Source: Vigna angularis (lineage: Eukaryota; Streptophyta; Magnoliopsida; Fabales; Fabaceae). From it: 64,000 nt of DNA. The stretch lies in contig NC_068971.1 of the NCBI RefSeq assembly GCF_016808095.1, positions 23,920,501 to 23,984,500 on the forward strand. The letters are read 5' to 3'. Shown one piece after another: positions 24,991 to 37,219 of the stretch. A program made the translations under genes and the position numbers. Position 1 is the stretch's first letter, and each line of letters opens with the position of its first letter. The notes under the pieces were generated by a model. The model worked only from the letters and a program-made list of their open reading frames with translations, did not search any database and was not told the origin of the DNA.

Positions 24991-25815
24991 TTTAGAATGA
25001 AGATAAGGAGTGACGTGGAACACTTTATATAGGCATACGACGAGAAGGGTCAGAGGATGCATGCATGGAGAAGAAGGGCGAAGATAGAATAAGCAGCTCT
25101 CACCCCATAACCTGTTGTATTCATATGAATGGAATTAGAAAGCCAAAACAGAGAAGTGCAGAGCAGAACAGAACAGAACAGCAGAATGCAGAGATAGTAC
25201 ACACAATCCCAGAAGTTAGAGTGGACTCATTCATCCTTCCATAGCACCTCCTTTCAATCCTCTGTCATGCTGTTTCAAGCACAATAATTGGTATCTTAGG
25301 GAAATTTTAAGATAATTTTACATAACCCTTTAAAATCTTTATCCCTCTCTCTGTATATAACCCAAATATCAGTATGTTTTCTAACAGTAACAGTAATTTG
25401 TGTGCACTCTGACTATTATTCAAATGTCAGTCACTTAATAAAACAAAACAATCAAGAATGATGGGTGTAGTTTTCCTACTATGTCAAGTTATTTGTACGT
25501 TAGACATAATTATTTAAGAATATGAAATACTTTCTTCATTTAATCCTTACAAATATGTACTAAAAAGGAGTAAAAACATGCATCTGAAAATTGTAGAAAT
25601 CTTAAAATTACTAGTTATGGTATATGATGGGAGAAATTCCGATAAAGGATAACTGGAGAAAGAGTAAAATTACTACTTTGGAAAACTGATACTCTCATCT
25701 TATCTCCTCTGTTCCCAAGCCCATGCACCAAACTACTGTCTCTTCACGCTTCCCAACTATTTCTGAGACCACTTCCTAACTCCTCTCAACTCTTGCATCA
25801 GTTGTTACCTCTTTT

Positions 25816-25823
25816 TTAAATAC
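25816..25823 (+). promoter_or_regulatory. Possible TATA box of the zinc-finger gene
   Basis: TTAAATAC about 145 bp before the ATG at 25966, followed by a CT-rich leader. Another TATA-like site (CTTTATATAGG, about 25021-25031), preceded by GTGACGTGG and followed by a GCATGCATGG RY-type motif, lies about 940 bp upstream and would imply a longer leader. Confidence 0.35.
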
Positions 25824-25965
25824 CCCTCTTCCCAGGCCGTTCTCTCCTATGTTACACTGTTTTATCATCATAATTTAATATATACAGATTTTTTAATATT
25901 AAATGTACACAATTTCTGACGTGTATATATTCCCCTTTCAATTGCTGTGGGTTTCAGTTATAGAG

Positions 25966-26490
25966 ATGGAAAAGGTCCGGAAGGTAACTAATGATGGAGA
26001 AAGCCAAAGAGAAGATGCCTCCAGGGTTTTTCCCTGCCTATTCTGTTCAAGAAAGTTTTACAGTTCTCAAGCTCTGGGAGGACACCAAAATGCTCACAAG
26101 AAAGAAAGAACAGCTGCCAGGAAGGCCAAGAGGGAATCTGTGTACACAAGTGTTTGCTTTCCTTCCCCACTGCCAGGCCCTATGATTTTTGCTCCAACCC
26201 ATCTAGACATTTTAAATACTTCCATGATCATCACTGCCCATGCAGCAGAACTCTCTTATCTCCAAAACCATCAAATTTCCAAACAATTTGGATCAAATGG
26301 TGCACCTAGATTTGGCAACTCACTGTTCTATGGGGGAACTAACAGGTTACATGGTGAAGGGAAGAACTACAATGTCAGCTGGGGGGACACATCTCAATCC
26401 AAATTATTTATAAGTAACGATCAAAATCTTGGAATTTGGAATGACGGTACCGAGAAGGAACAAAAGCTTGATTTATCTCTCCATTTGTAG
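25966..26490 (+). CDS. Single C2H2 (QALGGH) zinc-finger repressor with EAR motif
   Basis: Intronless 174-aa protein. One plant-type C2H2 finger: Cys24, Cys27, His40, His44, with the diagnostic QALGGH helix at 35-40 ([14 protein letters not shown]). A basic stretch ([12 protein letters not shown]) follows, a likely nuclear signal. The C-terminus is LDLSLHL, a DLN/LxLxL EAR motif that recruits TOPLESS-type corepressors. One finger plus a terminal EAR is the layout of the Arabidopsis ZFP1/3/4/7, KNUCKLES and related group, which act as transcriptional repressors in development or hormone response; the exact orthologue cannot be fixed here. An upstream in-frame ATG at 25903 would add 21 unrelated residues, so the start at 25966 (MEKVRK) is preferred. 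The finger shows no disabling change. Confidence 0.9.
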   Translation: MEKVRKVTNDGESQREDASRVFPCLFCSRKFYSSQALGGHQNAHKKERTAARKAKRESVYTSVCFPSPLPGPMIFAPTHLDILNTSMIITAHAAELSYLQNHQISKQFGSNGAPRFGNSLFYGGTNRLHGEGKNYNVSWGDTSQSKLFISNDQNLGIWNDGTEKEQKLDLSLHL

Positions 26491-26635
26491 GCAATGTATG
26501 GACTAGGAATGAGAAGATGCACTTTTCTGAGAGTTTATGAATTGCGGGACTAGATTTTATGGCCAATTGTGTTAGTATTGATATGGAATAATTGCCTGCA
26601 TTTTTCGGATTAACATGTGTGTACCTCAATTCCAA

Positions 26636-26641
26636 AATAAA
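26636..26641 (+). terminator. Poly(A) signal AATAAA
   Basis: AATAAA about 145 bp after the zinc-finger stop codon, in a T-rich context; a plausible cleavage signal for that gene. Confidence 0.4.
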
Positions 26642-28414
26642 TATCTTCCTTTTACTTTGGTTATTATTGGATGAATTGACTATTAACTAGTGAACTTCAA
26701 AATTAGAGCATACGATGATGAAGATGAACATGTTTATGTATGTTTATGTGTTTGAGAGAAATTTGTATCCACTGTTTTTCTAGAAGTTAATCAACAAGGT
26801 ACGTTTTTTATGTACTTTAACAAAAATATAATTACAGTTTGCTAACTTATTCCTACAAACTAAAAGCATGTAAGTTGACCAGTCCATATGCATCTAACAA
26901 ATGTGCAGGATGATGCTCTGAATCTGCAAGAGTACACTCAATTCAATGACCTAAAAATCCCCGAAGGGAAACTATTAGAAACCGTCAACTGCTCACAGCA
27001 TAAAACCACACAACTAGATTCTTCTGAATCAGAGGCACTGCATCTTTAGAGCTCACAACTCTGCTACTACACTTTATAGAATAAACAGTATAAAGCACTA
27101 GTTTCTGTACTACTTTAGTTTGCTAAGCAATTCCACAAATGAGAGCATCTCAAAAACAGAAAGAAATAAAAATAATTATTAATGCTCTGTAAGTGTTGGC
27201 AATCACATATATAGTTCCAAAACTTATAAACATCGAAGTCCCAGCCATGGATCAGGGGCCTACATTAAAGTTAAAATTGCTAAAACGTGAATCATATTAA
27301 GTAGCTAAACTTGTGCAGAATGACCCAATGATAAAAAAGCATTGTACAACCCAAATAAGTTCACAAATGCCAATCAACTTTCATGAGTGGATTTCCACAA
27401 GATTAATACACCCGGACATCCAACCAACAATGCGCAACTCCGTTCACACTTCATTGAGAATTCCAACATTACCTAGAAAGCAAACCATATAAAAGTGAAT
27501 TAGACCCATTATCTTGAAAATTAAGCGATATGAAGTACCTGACTGGTTTGGTCAGAGAAATCATTACTCATGCAAATAATATTTAGTACACTGGTTTGAG
27601 GAGATAAAAACTTGAAGGGAATGAAAATAAAAGGACAAGAAAAGATTTTATGAGGACTAAAAAAATGTGGATTTCAGCTATTGTTTGGCAAACGGGGTAA
27701 CTTTGTTTCAACTAACTTCTATGCTGCAAGAGTGAAATAAATGTGAGAGGGTGGTGTATACATTAGTAGCAATTTATTTTTCACATGTCACATTCATGTT
27801 GTACTTGTACCATACAAGTGTGAAGCAACTTCTTCAAATTCACAACATCCAAACCTCAAACAAGTCCACCTTTCATTAGCACCAACGAAAATATAAAGAG
27901 CATATACAGAACATTACAGGCCAGGGGGAATGCTAATAGCACATTATGAGATACTCTTTTTCAACACTTCCTCCAATCTTAAGTGAAATCTCACGCTAGT
28001 TCCACTAGATAACTATGGCCAGTCTTTATTAGAAGAATTTCATTCAATAATAGTGTCTAAGAGTGTGAAAGGTGTTGCTAGTATTTGTCAAAAGCCAATG
28101 TAATTGCACAAATAGTTAACCTATGTATTTTTCCAAAAGATGAGAACAGTTGTCATTTATTGTGAAGCCTAAATGCAGCTTAAATGTTGAAAGAGGTAGT
28201 TATGGACTAGGACATTATCAATCCCCTTCACAAATGAGTCAATTAACAAAATACCCTTTTGAAGGAAATAAATTGTATGCCACTTCTCAAGTTCTCGTAC
28301 ATAACTAACATCCAAATTTTCCTAACAAGCTGTAAGCAAAAGAAGTCTCAAACCTGTATCACTAAAGACCACCTCCTTCATGCTTACTGTTGCTATGACT
28401 TTGCTATACACAAA
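26642..28414. other. Intergenic region and 3' flank between convergent genes
   Basis: Lies between the zinc-finger gene (plus) and the TTC1-like gene (minus), which converge. No coding family seen. The part nearest 28414 should contain the TTC1-like 3' UTR. Confidence 0.5.
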
Positions 28415-31400
28415 TTAGCGTTGGAATGAGATAGAATAGGAACCAGTGTTTGGATCTTTGACGGCTTTAAAGTTGTCCACACTCATCCCAAAGCGGCCCA
28501 GGACAGAATTGCCCATATCTTTCAATTTTCCTGCATTAAGAAAAAACTCTATCTAAGCAAATGATGACAGTACAATATACCAATCACTAGTCACAATATA
28601 AAGCACTTCAGCACAGTCCAAATGAGCTATTCGAAATTCATGATAGCACGTTGCCTTCATAAAACAGAATAGTAAATATTCACTGCTAACCAACTCGAAT
28701 AAAAAAGGAAAAAAAAAAAAACCACCAAGCAAAACTTGCACTCAATGCTTAACCACCTAACAGAAGGAAATCATACAAGGGTTAAGAACATAAGCAGAAT
28801 CTAATGACACTGAATATTCAACAAGCTAACAGAAATAAACAAAGTGAGGCTTAACCACACAAGGAAGCCAACTGCTTGCTTAAACATTTTGCAGAAGCCA
28901 ACCTCATCGTCAGCTGAGACCAAGGCTTAACCACCATGTAAGGTAGAAGAAAAACAAATTAGTAACATCAAAATTTAACCACCCAAAGCAACACGTAACT
29001 TATCGATGTTTAACCACCAAGGGATAAAGCAAATAATGTCTAAATAGAAATAACTAAGTCATCAAAAATAGCCATAATACCAAAGCAACACTTGAGATCT
29101 TGACGACTTCAAGAGCCATAATATAAGAAAGTGATCTTTGAGGTAATATGAACACAATAGACACGTCTCACAATGGTAGATTTGTGGCACCCAAACATAG
29201 TATAGGAGGGAAAAATAACAAAAAGTTGAGTAAAAGAAAATAACAACCTCGGACATCCATTTTCAGAAGAAAAAGCCTCTTTTCATGATGAACATCAATG
29301 CCCCAAATCCATTTTTAAGATCTCACATGACTAGAGATAAAGTAAATTTAAATTATATAAGTAGAGACAATCCTCATCTCTCAAACCGGTTTTGTAAAGA
29401 TAAGTTAAGTTTAAACTCACTTCCTAAAAGGATGATGATTTGAAGAATGAATTTTCCATGCTGGAGACAACTATTGCAGATGGAAAATGATATTGACAAT
29501 CTTTTGGCTTTAGATGCCGACCAGTTGTATAATAATGGTGACAAGGAGAATGTTGAGGAGCCTCAGTCAAGATTGATGGGGGTAGTCAAGGAGAAAGGAA
29601 AACCACATCATGGAAGGGTTGAATCTGAACTATTCAATGAGATCATGAATGTGTCAGGTGTTTGATCATGTGGTCCTAGAGAAGTGGTTTGCAGAAGGGC
29701 ATGATCTAACCCAAGATGAGGTGTCACATGCCATGGTTTATCTTCGAAGGCAAAAGATGTTTAGAAGAGTTTTGCAGCTCTCATAGTGGCTTGAGCCAAA
29801 AAACCGGTTTGAGTTTCTTGAAAGAGATTATCAAGTCACATTGATTTAATTGCCTAAGCACATGGTTTACACAAGGCAGAGGTTTATATTGAGACTATTC
29901 AAGAATCTTGTAGAAGAGAGATGATGTACATGACTTTATTCGCTAATTGTGTCATTCAGCACAAATTGAACAAAAGCCAAGGAAGTTTTCAATAAAATGA
30001 ACAATTTGGACATTCCTGTTACAGTATTTGCTTGCAATCAAATGTTACTTTTGTATAAGAGGAATAACAAGAAGAGAACTATAAGAGGAATAACAAGAAG
30101 AGAACAATTGTTGTATTATTGTTGATGGAAAACGAGAATATCAAACCTTCTTCTCTTATTCAATCTTAGTAGACACAAAAGGCAGTCCAGAGATATTTAT
30201 GGAATGGATCAATTTGTTGATAGACTAAAAGCTCAAGGCATTGAACCAAACATTAAAACATAGAATGTTTTGGCTAGGCATTACATCCCAGTTGGACTTC
30301 AAGATAAATCTGAAACCTTATTGAAGGAGATGGAAGCTAAAAACATAAAACAGGATTGGTGGCTATGCCAAATTTTACTTCCCAACCATGCAAACCTAGG
30401 AAAAGTGGATGAATTGGAAAAAATTTGGTTCCAATTGAAGCTTGGGGAAATTTGAATAAGGTTCATGGAGTAGAGAATTTTTTGTGGCAATTATAAGGAA
30501 ATGGAAGCTTTCTTCTAAAGGTTTATGCAAATAATAAGATGCTAATGGAGGGTAAGGATCTTATTAAGCGTATGGCAAATAGTGGGTGCCGAATAGGCCA
30601 ACTAACTTGGGATGCAATAGTGAAACTCAATGTCGAGGCCAGGGAAGTGGAGAAGGCAGACTCTGTTCTTAAGAGGGCAGCCCAGTAGAGCCAGATGAAG
30701 ACAATGTTTTCCACCTACCTAACTATTTTGCAGCAGTATGCTAAGACGGGTGGGCTTTTATAACACAAACAAAATTCTATAGAATGAAACAAGTTGATTA
30801 TCCATCTAGTCCAAAGATGTACCAAGTTCTAGTGAACACCTATATAAATGCAAAGGTTCCAGCCTATGGCATTAGGGACAGGTTCAGAGTTGATAGTATA
30901 ATGACCCATAATACTTTGGCAAACCAGTTGATTCAGGTTGATAGATTTAGGAAGAATCCAGTCTCGATTTGCTTGATTGAGGAAGCCAGCAGATACCTGT
31001 ATAACTGTTTTTCTTACTCATCATACACATGTAATTGTTAGTCAAAGAGTAGGTTAACTATATCTTTGATTTGAAAAGTTTGTGCACATGCTTGAAAAAC
31101 TCTTTAGCAGTTACTTCTGCAGAGTTTTTGTGCTATTGCGTAATTTGGTATCTGTCTTGTATCTTGCAAGTTATGGTTGAAACTAAACTTCTAAAACAAG
31201 ATGCTTGATTATTGCAGATGCACTGCGTTATTGGAAAGTTTTGGAACTTGAATAGATCATGGTTAGCAACATGTTTTTGCTTAGGAGCAATAGGGTTCCT
31301 TTGCATTTAAGTAGCACAATTGTCCCAACTCAACTATATTTACTTGTTGAAGGTTAAACAATCCTCTTCTTGGATTCTAACCAATTTCATGATGTAAACC

Positions 31401-34400
31401 ATGCACATTACTAAAGAAGAGTTTTGATTAGGGTTTTAGCTCTTGCATCACTTTTTTTCAAAACCACCCATGTGAGCTGTTCGTCAAGATTTCATCCCTC
31501 TCAGAACCTGAGGGTATAATGTGTGAACTAAATGTGAGGAAGAAAAGAATGGTATCACTAAGTCTCATGGAATACCACGGTGGATTGCTAGTGTGGAATA
31601 CACGTTTTCATTCAGGGAAAGTGCATAAAAACACGTGAACTTCATAGTCCACAATAAAAGAAAATAAAAGGCAGCTGAACAGGAGATATATCTTGGGAAT
31701 CAAGCCATGAAGTTTTGTAGCAAGTGTATGTTAATAGGCAAAACAAAATACAGGTAATGAAATGAAGCAAGCCTATGAACCCCTTAAAGAAAAACAAAAT
31801 TTATAGATATTAAAGTATGAAGAGAAAGACAAAAAGAGACTCACCAATCATTTCCTCCTTCATTTTTTCCCGTTTTTCTGCAGCAAGGGGCTCTAGGCGC
31901 CGAATACTTTTCCTAGCTTGATCATTTGAGGGATCAATTTCTAAGATCTTTTTCATATCTGTAAATTATTTTAAAAAAAAATGGTGGCAGGTTAAGAGCT
32001 GGTTATGAAAGAAGACAAAGAAGTGTAAGAATCAGAATGCTATTGGTGTGCTAAATACACAGCATGCACTTATACATCAATAACCAAAATTAAGGGATAA
32101 TTAGGACAGCCTCCCTTGGGTCTCTACACATTTTTTATATTAGAAATAACACCTCTCTCCTTACTTTCCTAATTACAAAGAGCAATAGAGTTGGAACATG
32201 ACAGAAGTAAGGATGGTAAATGAACCCATCCCCGTGATTATTATCCGAACCCATCCTGATTATGATGGAGAATCCCGCATTGACCGTATGGATATGGGTA
32301 AAACCCAATTTTTTCAATTAGTTATTGGGATGAAGATGGTATGTACATAACCGTCTCCATCCCTTCCGTCCCCTATCTCCATTTTAAATTACTAAAACAT
32401 TTTTAATTTATTATGTAATCAATTTTTTTGTCCTTCATTTCATAACATCCTTTTAAGACACAGATTTGATTGCTCTTACTCTTTTATTCTTATTTAATAT
32501 TTATACAATTATAATTTCTTTCTTGATATTTGACATTGGAGTAAAAAATGTGTATCCTTTTCACATTTAATACTTCACAACATGATATTTTCTTTGCTAT
32601 GAATTTTACTTTTTGTAGAAAAAGATTATTAATTAATATTTGGAACACTAAAAGGGCAGGTACAGGTATAACCGTTTCCCAATGGGGATGGGTCAAAAAT
32701 ATCAAATCCGTTGGGAAGGATAAGTGCAAACCCTGGAGGAGGTTGGTATAATTACCCACTACCCTATTGTAAAATCTGAACTCACCAGCAATGGCCTCTT
32801 CAAAATGCTCGAGCTTTTCATGAGCTTCTCCTCTTCTCACGAAAGCCTTAACGTACACAGGATTCAGTTCTAATGCTTTTGTGCATTCCTTGATTGTGTT
32901 ATCATATTTTCCCTGTGGCATATTTGACAATTGTTTAAGAAAAGCAAACAAATAACAAAGTGGGCACAAAATTATGTCAGGATAAACGAAATGCTAAATC
33001 TTGTTGTGGCTTTATCTGGGATAAAAATCATCAAATGATAGCATACATATCATTAAAAAATTGAACTGAAGGAAAGAATACAAGAATAAAGTATATTGCT
33101 TGATGAAGTTTGTTTTAACAGAATCCCACTTGATTGAAGCAGCTTGGGATCAGGTTTTGCTCAGATTTATTAAATGAGGTACTAATGTGTAAGTACATAG
33201 CCAAGCTAATTTTGGCATATTAGTATCTATCCCTGAACTCTACAAGAAACTAGGTTGATACTTAATGCTCATCAATATATATTTAACTGTTTCTAAAACA
33301 TGTGGAATTGCTTATGGTTGTGTCATAATAATGCTCACATTTGTAGGGGAGCCTCGTTTCCTTAAAAATTATAATTTCTATTAAATATTACGCTTAAGCT
33401 TCCCTGTAAAGTTCTGCCGCTCAATTTCTGCTAGCAGGTAGCTTTGCAGCATAATTTACTTTTTCTAAGGTTTTACTTTCCCTCTTTTCTCTATCATTTA
33501 TGTAATTTAAAAATAATGATGCTTTGTATTGAGAAAATAATATTTTTAAGCAAAACATAAACTACTTAATTTTTTTAGTTTTGTTTCTTCAAGAACAGTA
33601 TGAAATAGAAAAACAAAAACCAACTTTCAGTTTCAACCAATAACTCTGAACTCTGAAAATGCAAACATGGAAAGGTCAAGGACCATAGCTAGACCACTAT
33701 GCATAAGCCATGGAGGAAAAACATTGAGATCAATAGGTCATCTAGTAGACGTGAGGAAGAGCATAACAAAAAAATGTGATAATGAATGCATTAACCCAGG
33801 ATAAAAAAAGGCCATACCAGTTTCAGAAAGCACACACCACGGTTCGAGTGGCATATTGACCGTATTTCCACAGATGAAGGTGTGTCTGGTGCTACTTGTA
33901 AAGCAACTTCATACTGTGATAACGCCTCTTCATACTTCCCATCTACAAAAAGTTTGTTGCCTTCAACCTTTGCTTCATTTGCTTGATCCAATGCTTTCTA
34001 TGACACAAACCAACAGCGCTCAATACTCTCTTTACATGCACAAGGCTTAATATACAGTTGTAAAACAATTTCAAAGTTATCAAAATAAAATTTTCACTGC
34101 GCAGGCTCTCCAATATCTTCATCATAGAGCATGAGAATTTAATCACTAATTGACCACATAAGCTAGGTACAAAAGAAGAGAAGTACTAGTTAAACATTAT
34201 GTAAACACTTATATCACACCCTCTGATACAAGTTAAAATTTATTCAAAACTGTAAAATCACGAGATGAGAGTCATTAAACAAGGTGCAATGCCAACACAA
34301 TTCTCAACCATTTCAGTCAAATATACAAAACATAGCATTTTTCATTATACAATTCAGTGAATTAATTAGAAACTAGTCGATATTACTTTTGCAGTAATCA

Positions 34401-34892
34401 TTATAAAAAATCGACTGTAGCCATCCAATACATGATCCAAAAAACCTTTACAACCCTTTAAAGCACTTCAATTAAACCCATTGTTTCAATTAGAAAAACG
34501 TAATTGTCAAAGAAGAGAATAGTTCAGCAATCAGAAGGATCCTAGAGACTAAACCCTTAAGTTCAACACATAACCACCTGTCTAGATTCTTCTTCGTTGA
34601 TCAACGCATTCTCGGGGGACTCTTCAGTGATCAAGGCATTCTCAGAGGATTCGGCGGTGCTCTGAGGAACATCGCGTTCAGGTTGTTGCTCAGTCTGCTG
34701 CTGCCGGTGGTGTTCCTCGGGGTGATTCTGCTCCTGTTCTCTGTCTGCTCCACCATCTCCGCCGTCATCATCACTGGCGAGATCGGCCTCGCTGGCGGTT
34801 TCGAAGCCATCGGAAGCGTCGTTGGCAGCGCCGGCAGCGTTGGAGCGGCTCGCATTTCGGTGCTCGCTCTCTTCCTGTTCTATAACCACCAT
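28415..34892 (-). CDS. TTC1-like tetratricopeptide repeat protein, five exons
   Basis: Exons 34892-34578, 33997-33818, 32912-32786, 31958-31845 and 28530-28415 join in frame to 283 codons plus stop. All introns have GT donors and AG acceptors, and phases agree. Residues 1-105 are acidic and disordered (MVVIEQEESEHRN start; SEADLASDDDGG). Residues 106 to about 245 hold TPR helices: ANEAKVEGNKLFVDGKYEEA, ICHSNRGVCFLKL, KYDNTIKECTKALELNP, AFVRRGEAHEKLEHFEEAIA, KILEIDPSNDQARKSIRRLE. The tail GNSVLGRFGMSVDNF is a signature of TTC1-like proteins, and the end is GSYSISFQR. TPRs bind partner peptides; animal TTC1 binds HSP90 and G-alpha subunits, and the plant role is little known. An upstream in-frame ATG at 35066 was rejected because the added residues are not acidic or family-like. 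No lesion seen. Confidence 0.92.
29320..29425 (+). repeat. Legume dispersed repeat fragment (TCTCACATGACTAGAGATAA type)
   Basis: Begins near GATCTCACATGACTAGAG and continues TTATATAAGTAGAGAC and AAACCGGTTTTGTAAAGA. This is the same dispersed repeat type as in both copies of the 11.9-14.8 kb duplication (TCTCACATCGACTAGAGATAA). It lies just 5' of the PPR pseudogene inside intron 4 of the TTC1-like gene. Confidence 0.6.
29447..31041 (+). pseudogene. PPR protein retropseudogene (PPR596/At1g80270-like) in an intron
   Basis: A degraded, intronless copy of an organellar pentatricopeptide-repeat protein, antisense to the host gene. Readable blocks in family order: SRLMGVVKEKGKPHHGRVES and ELFNEIMNVSGV (29565-29665); VVLEKWFAEGHDLTQDEVS and YLRRQKMFRRVLQLS (about 29680-29790); RFEFLERDYQ; ARHYIPVGLQDKSETLLKEM and ILLPNHANLGKVDELEKIW (30270-30440); LIKRMANSGCRIGQLTWDAI-like text at 30560-30620; YPSSPKMYQVLVNTYINAKV and PAYGIRDRF, LANQLIQVDRFRKNPVS (30800-30965). 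Many stops and frameshifts, plus a local 35-bp duplication (AAGAGGAATAACAAGAAGAG twice near 30058-30100). Lack of introns suggests retroposition. It lies entirely in intron 4 of the TTC1-like gene. Confidence 0.8.
32213..32770. mobile_element. Probable small hAT-like MITE in intron 3 of the TTC1-like gene
   Basis: Left part reads GGATGGTAAATGAACCCATC and the right part carries the inverted GGGGATGGGTCAAAAAT. G/C-rich 'good-old GGGTA' text differs sharply from the flanks and resembles plant hAT MITEs with CCCATCCCC-type ends. No clear target duplication was resolved, so both ends are approximate. Confidence 0.4.
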
Positions 34893-36740
34893 CTTCTGGA
34901 AGGTTCGCTGTGAAGGACCTGTTCGGATCAGCAGGAAGCAGAAAATGGGATTCTTTGCCGCAGAAGAAATACGTGTTAGCTTCCTTGATACGGTTGGGTT
35001 GGGACGCCGACTTATGGTTTGGGTGTTTCTAGAACCAGCGAAAACCAGAACACACCGTTTTTGCAAAGTTTGATTTTGTCCTCTTCATAAACATGTGGTT
35101 GAACATGAACATGAACCGTTTGCACTTAGGTTTACGTATTTTTTCTTTGGAAAATAAAAAGAATAACAAAGTCATTGATGTTTAAAACCTTTTTTTTTTC
35201 GTTTAATTGGGTCGATTTTAAAAAAAAGTATACTACAAAACTAATTTATATTCAAGGAATTTTATAAAAACAAAGGTTATTTTTTTGCTTGATTGTTATT
35301 CTACAATATCAATGACGTGATTCTGTATATTATTAATTATATATAGCATAATATTGTGCTATATATATATTATTTGTATATATTATTTAATTTTTAGAGT
35401 AAATTGTGATGAAAAAAAGATTATTTACATCTTTTAATGACATATTAGGGGGAAATTTGAAATGAATTGTTTTTTTCTTTAAGTTGAATAAGGTGTGTAT
35501 GCATGGAAATTAGATCTTCTGATCCAAACTTAATTGTGATGGGATGGGTTTGATTTCAGCTATAGAATTTTTTATTTTTTATTTTTGTACAAATCTTAAT
35601 TTAGACCAATGAAAATTATTGATATGGATTAATTTTATTTCAAATTCTATTTAAACCAACTCATTCCATCTATAATTTTATCTATATAAATATTAAAATA
35701 ATTTGTCCTAAGATTATTTTAAGACGTGAATATGTAAAAGTATTTTTAATTTTTTTTTCATGTGTTACAGTGTTGAACATATATGATTGTATTCATTCAA
35801 ATAAGAAAAAAGAAAGAAAATTTATGAACGAGTCTCGTTTGTATGTATTCATCAAGTTGATAGATATCAAAGGAAATAAGTAAAAGTCAATATGATATTA
35901 AATTTTCTCTTTATGTAGAGTCATGAATGTTTCATATATAATTAGTTCATGACACTAGTTCTAAGCAGCAATATTTTCAACAACACGTAAAAACTAATTT
36001 GTTCGTTTGATAAAATTTTAATAGTTTATAATTTTGATTAAGTACTCAAAGTATACAAATATGATTATATTTTGTATGATAAACAGTGATTACTTTTAAT
36101 ATCAAATTATGTAAAATGTAAATATTTTATGTATATGATGAAACAACATTATGTAGTCCATGTAGTCATACTTTTACGTCTAATATAATAATATGTGTTC
36201 AAACGATATACAAATAAAAGTAAGTTAGTTTTATACTAAAATGAAAAAATACATGGTTATTCTTTATTATGGATAATGCCTACCATTTTTGTATGCTTGA
36301 AGATGTCTATTAAATAATTTTTCTTTCCAAAATCTTTGAATAAGCACTATCAACTCTGAAAACAAATAACTGTTTATTTAGTTAGATTAAGGTTATGTAC
36401 ACTTTCTAAAATGAAGATAAATACATCTTCTGATTAGGATGTTTCATAAAGAATAAATAACCATTTATATTGCTTGGAGTGCATTTAATATCATCATTAA
36501 GAAAAATTCTTCAAATGAAAGAAAGAAATTAAAAAAGAATTAAAGTTGTTCAGCTACCAAAAATGATTTTACAAGTATTTTTTTTCAAAGACTATATAAA
36601 GCAATTCAAGAAGAAAAATATAGACCATATTGTATAATTCGGAAACATTTTTATATTTTTAACCAACACAAAGCTTTAAAAATATAATATTGTTCGTGTT
36701 TAGTCACCAAATAGAGAAGAGCATCAATTTACATACATAA
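34893..36740. other. TTC1-like promoter region, then AT-rich intergenic DNA
   Basis: 34893-35100 should contain the 5' leader and core promoter of the TTC1-like gene. From about 35130 the sequence is AT-rich with no gene recognised. Confidence 0.5.
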
Positions 36741-37176
36741 AGAGAATCAATCTTTCTAGTGAGCAAAAGTGTAATTAGTGATCATCAATCATACCAATTA
36801 TCTACCTTAGCCAAAAGTAGTTATTTTGCAATGAATACTCGATTATTAACCAAAAATAGTTTTTGATCAAAGAATATTTTCTTGATTTAGAAGTGACTTA
36901 TGAAAGAATATTTAGTTAATATAAAAGTGTCTTGTTGAAATAATAGTTGAACTAGGTCAACCAAGAGTGGCTAAAGATGAAAGAATACTTAGATTGAGAT
37001 CAATCAGATAGGAAAATACATTGTGTGATTTTCTCTATCTCTGCATTAACTATTTGATAAAAATTCTAAAAGAAAATCACAATTTTTAAAAGAACCAATT
37101 CACCCATCCCCTCTTGGTTATTGATCGTTACACGCTCTATAAAACATTTTGTTGCGCGATACCAGTTAACAACAAT

Positions 37177-37188
37177 TGGTATCAAAGC
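37177..37188 (+). other. Primer-binding site (initiator tRNA-Met)
   Basis: TGGTATCAAAGC, one base from the plant retroelement consensus TGGTATCAGAGC, just after the presumed LTR end. Confidence 0.75.
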
Positions 37189-37219
37189 TTGCTTTGATAG
37201 ATTTTCAAAATTTTAAAAA

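Noticed and set aside
34893..35066. Upstream ATG extension of the TTC1-like protein
   Set aside because: The added residues are basic/hydrophobic and unlike the acidic N-terminus expected; the ATG at 34892 gives a better fit.
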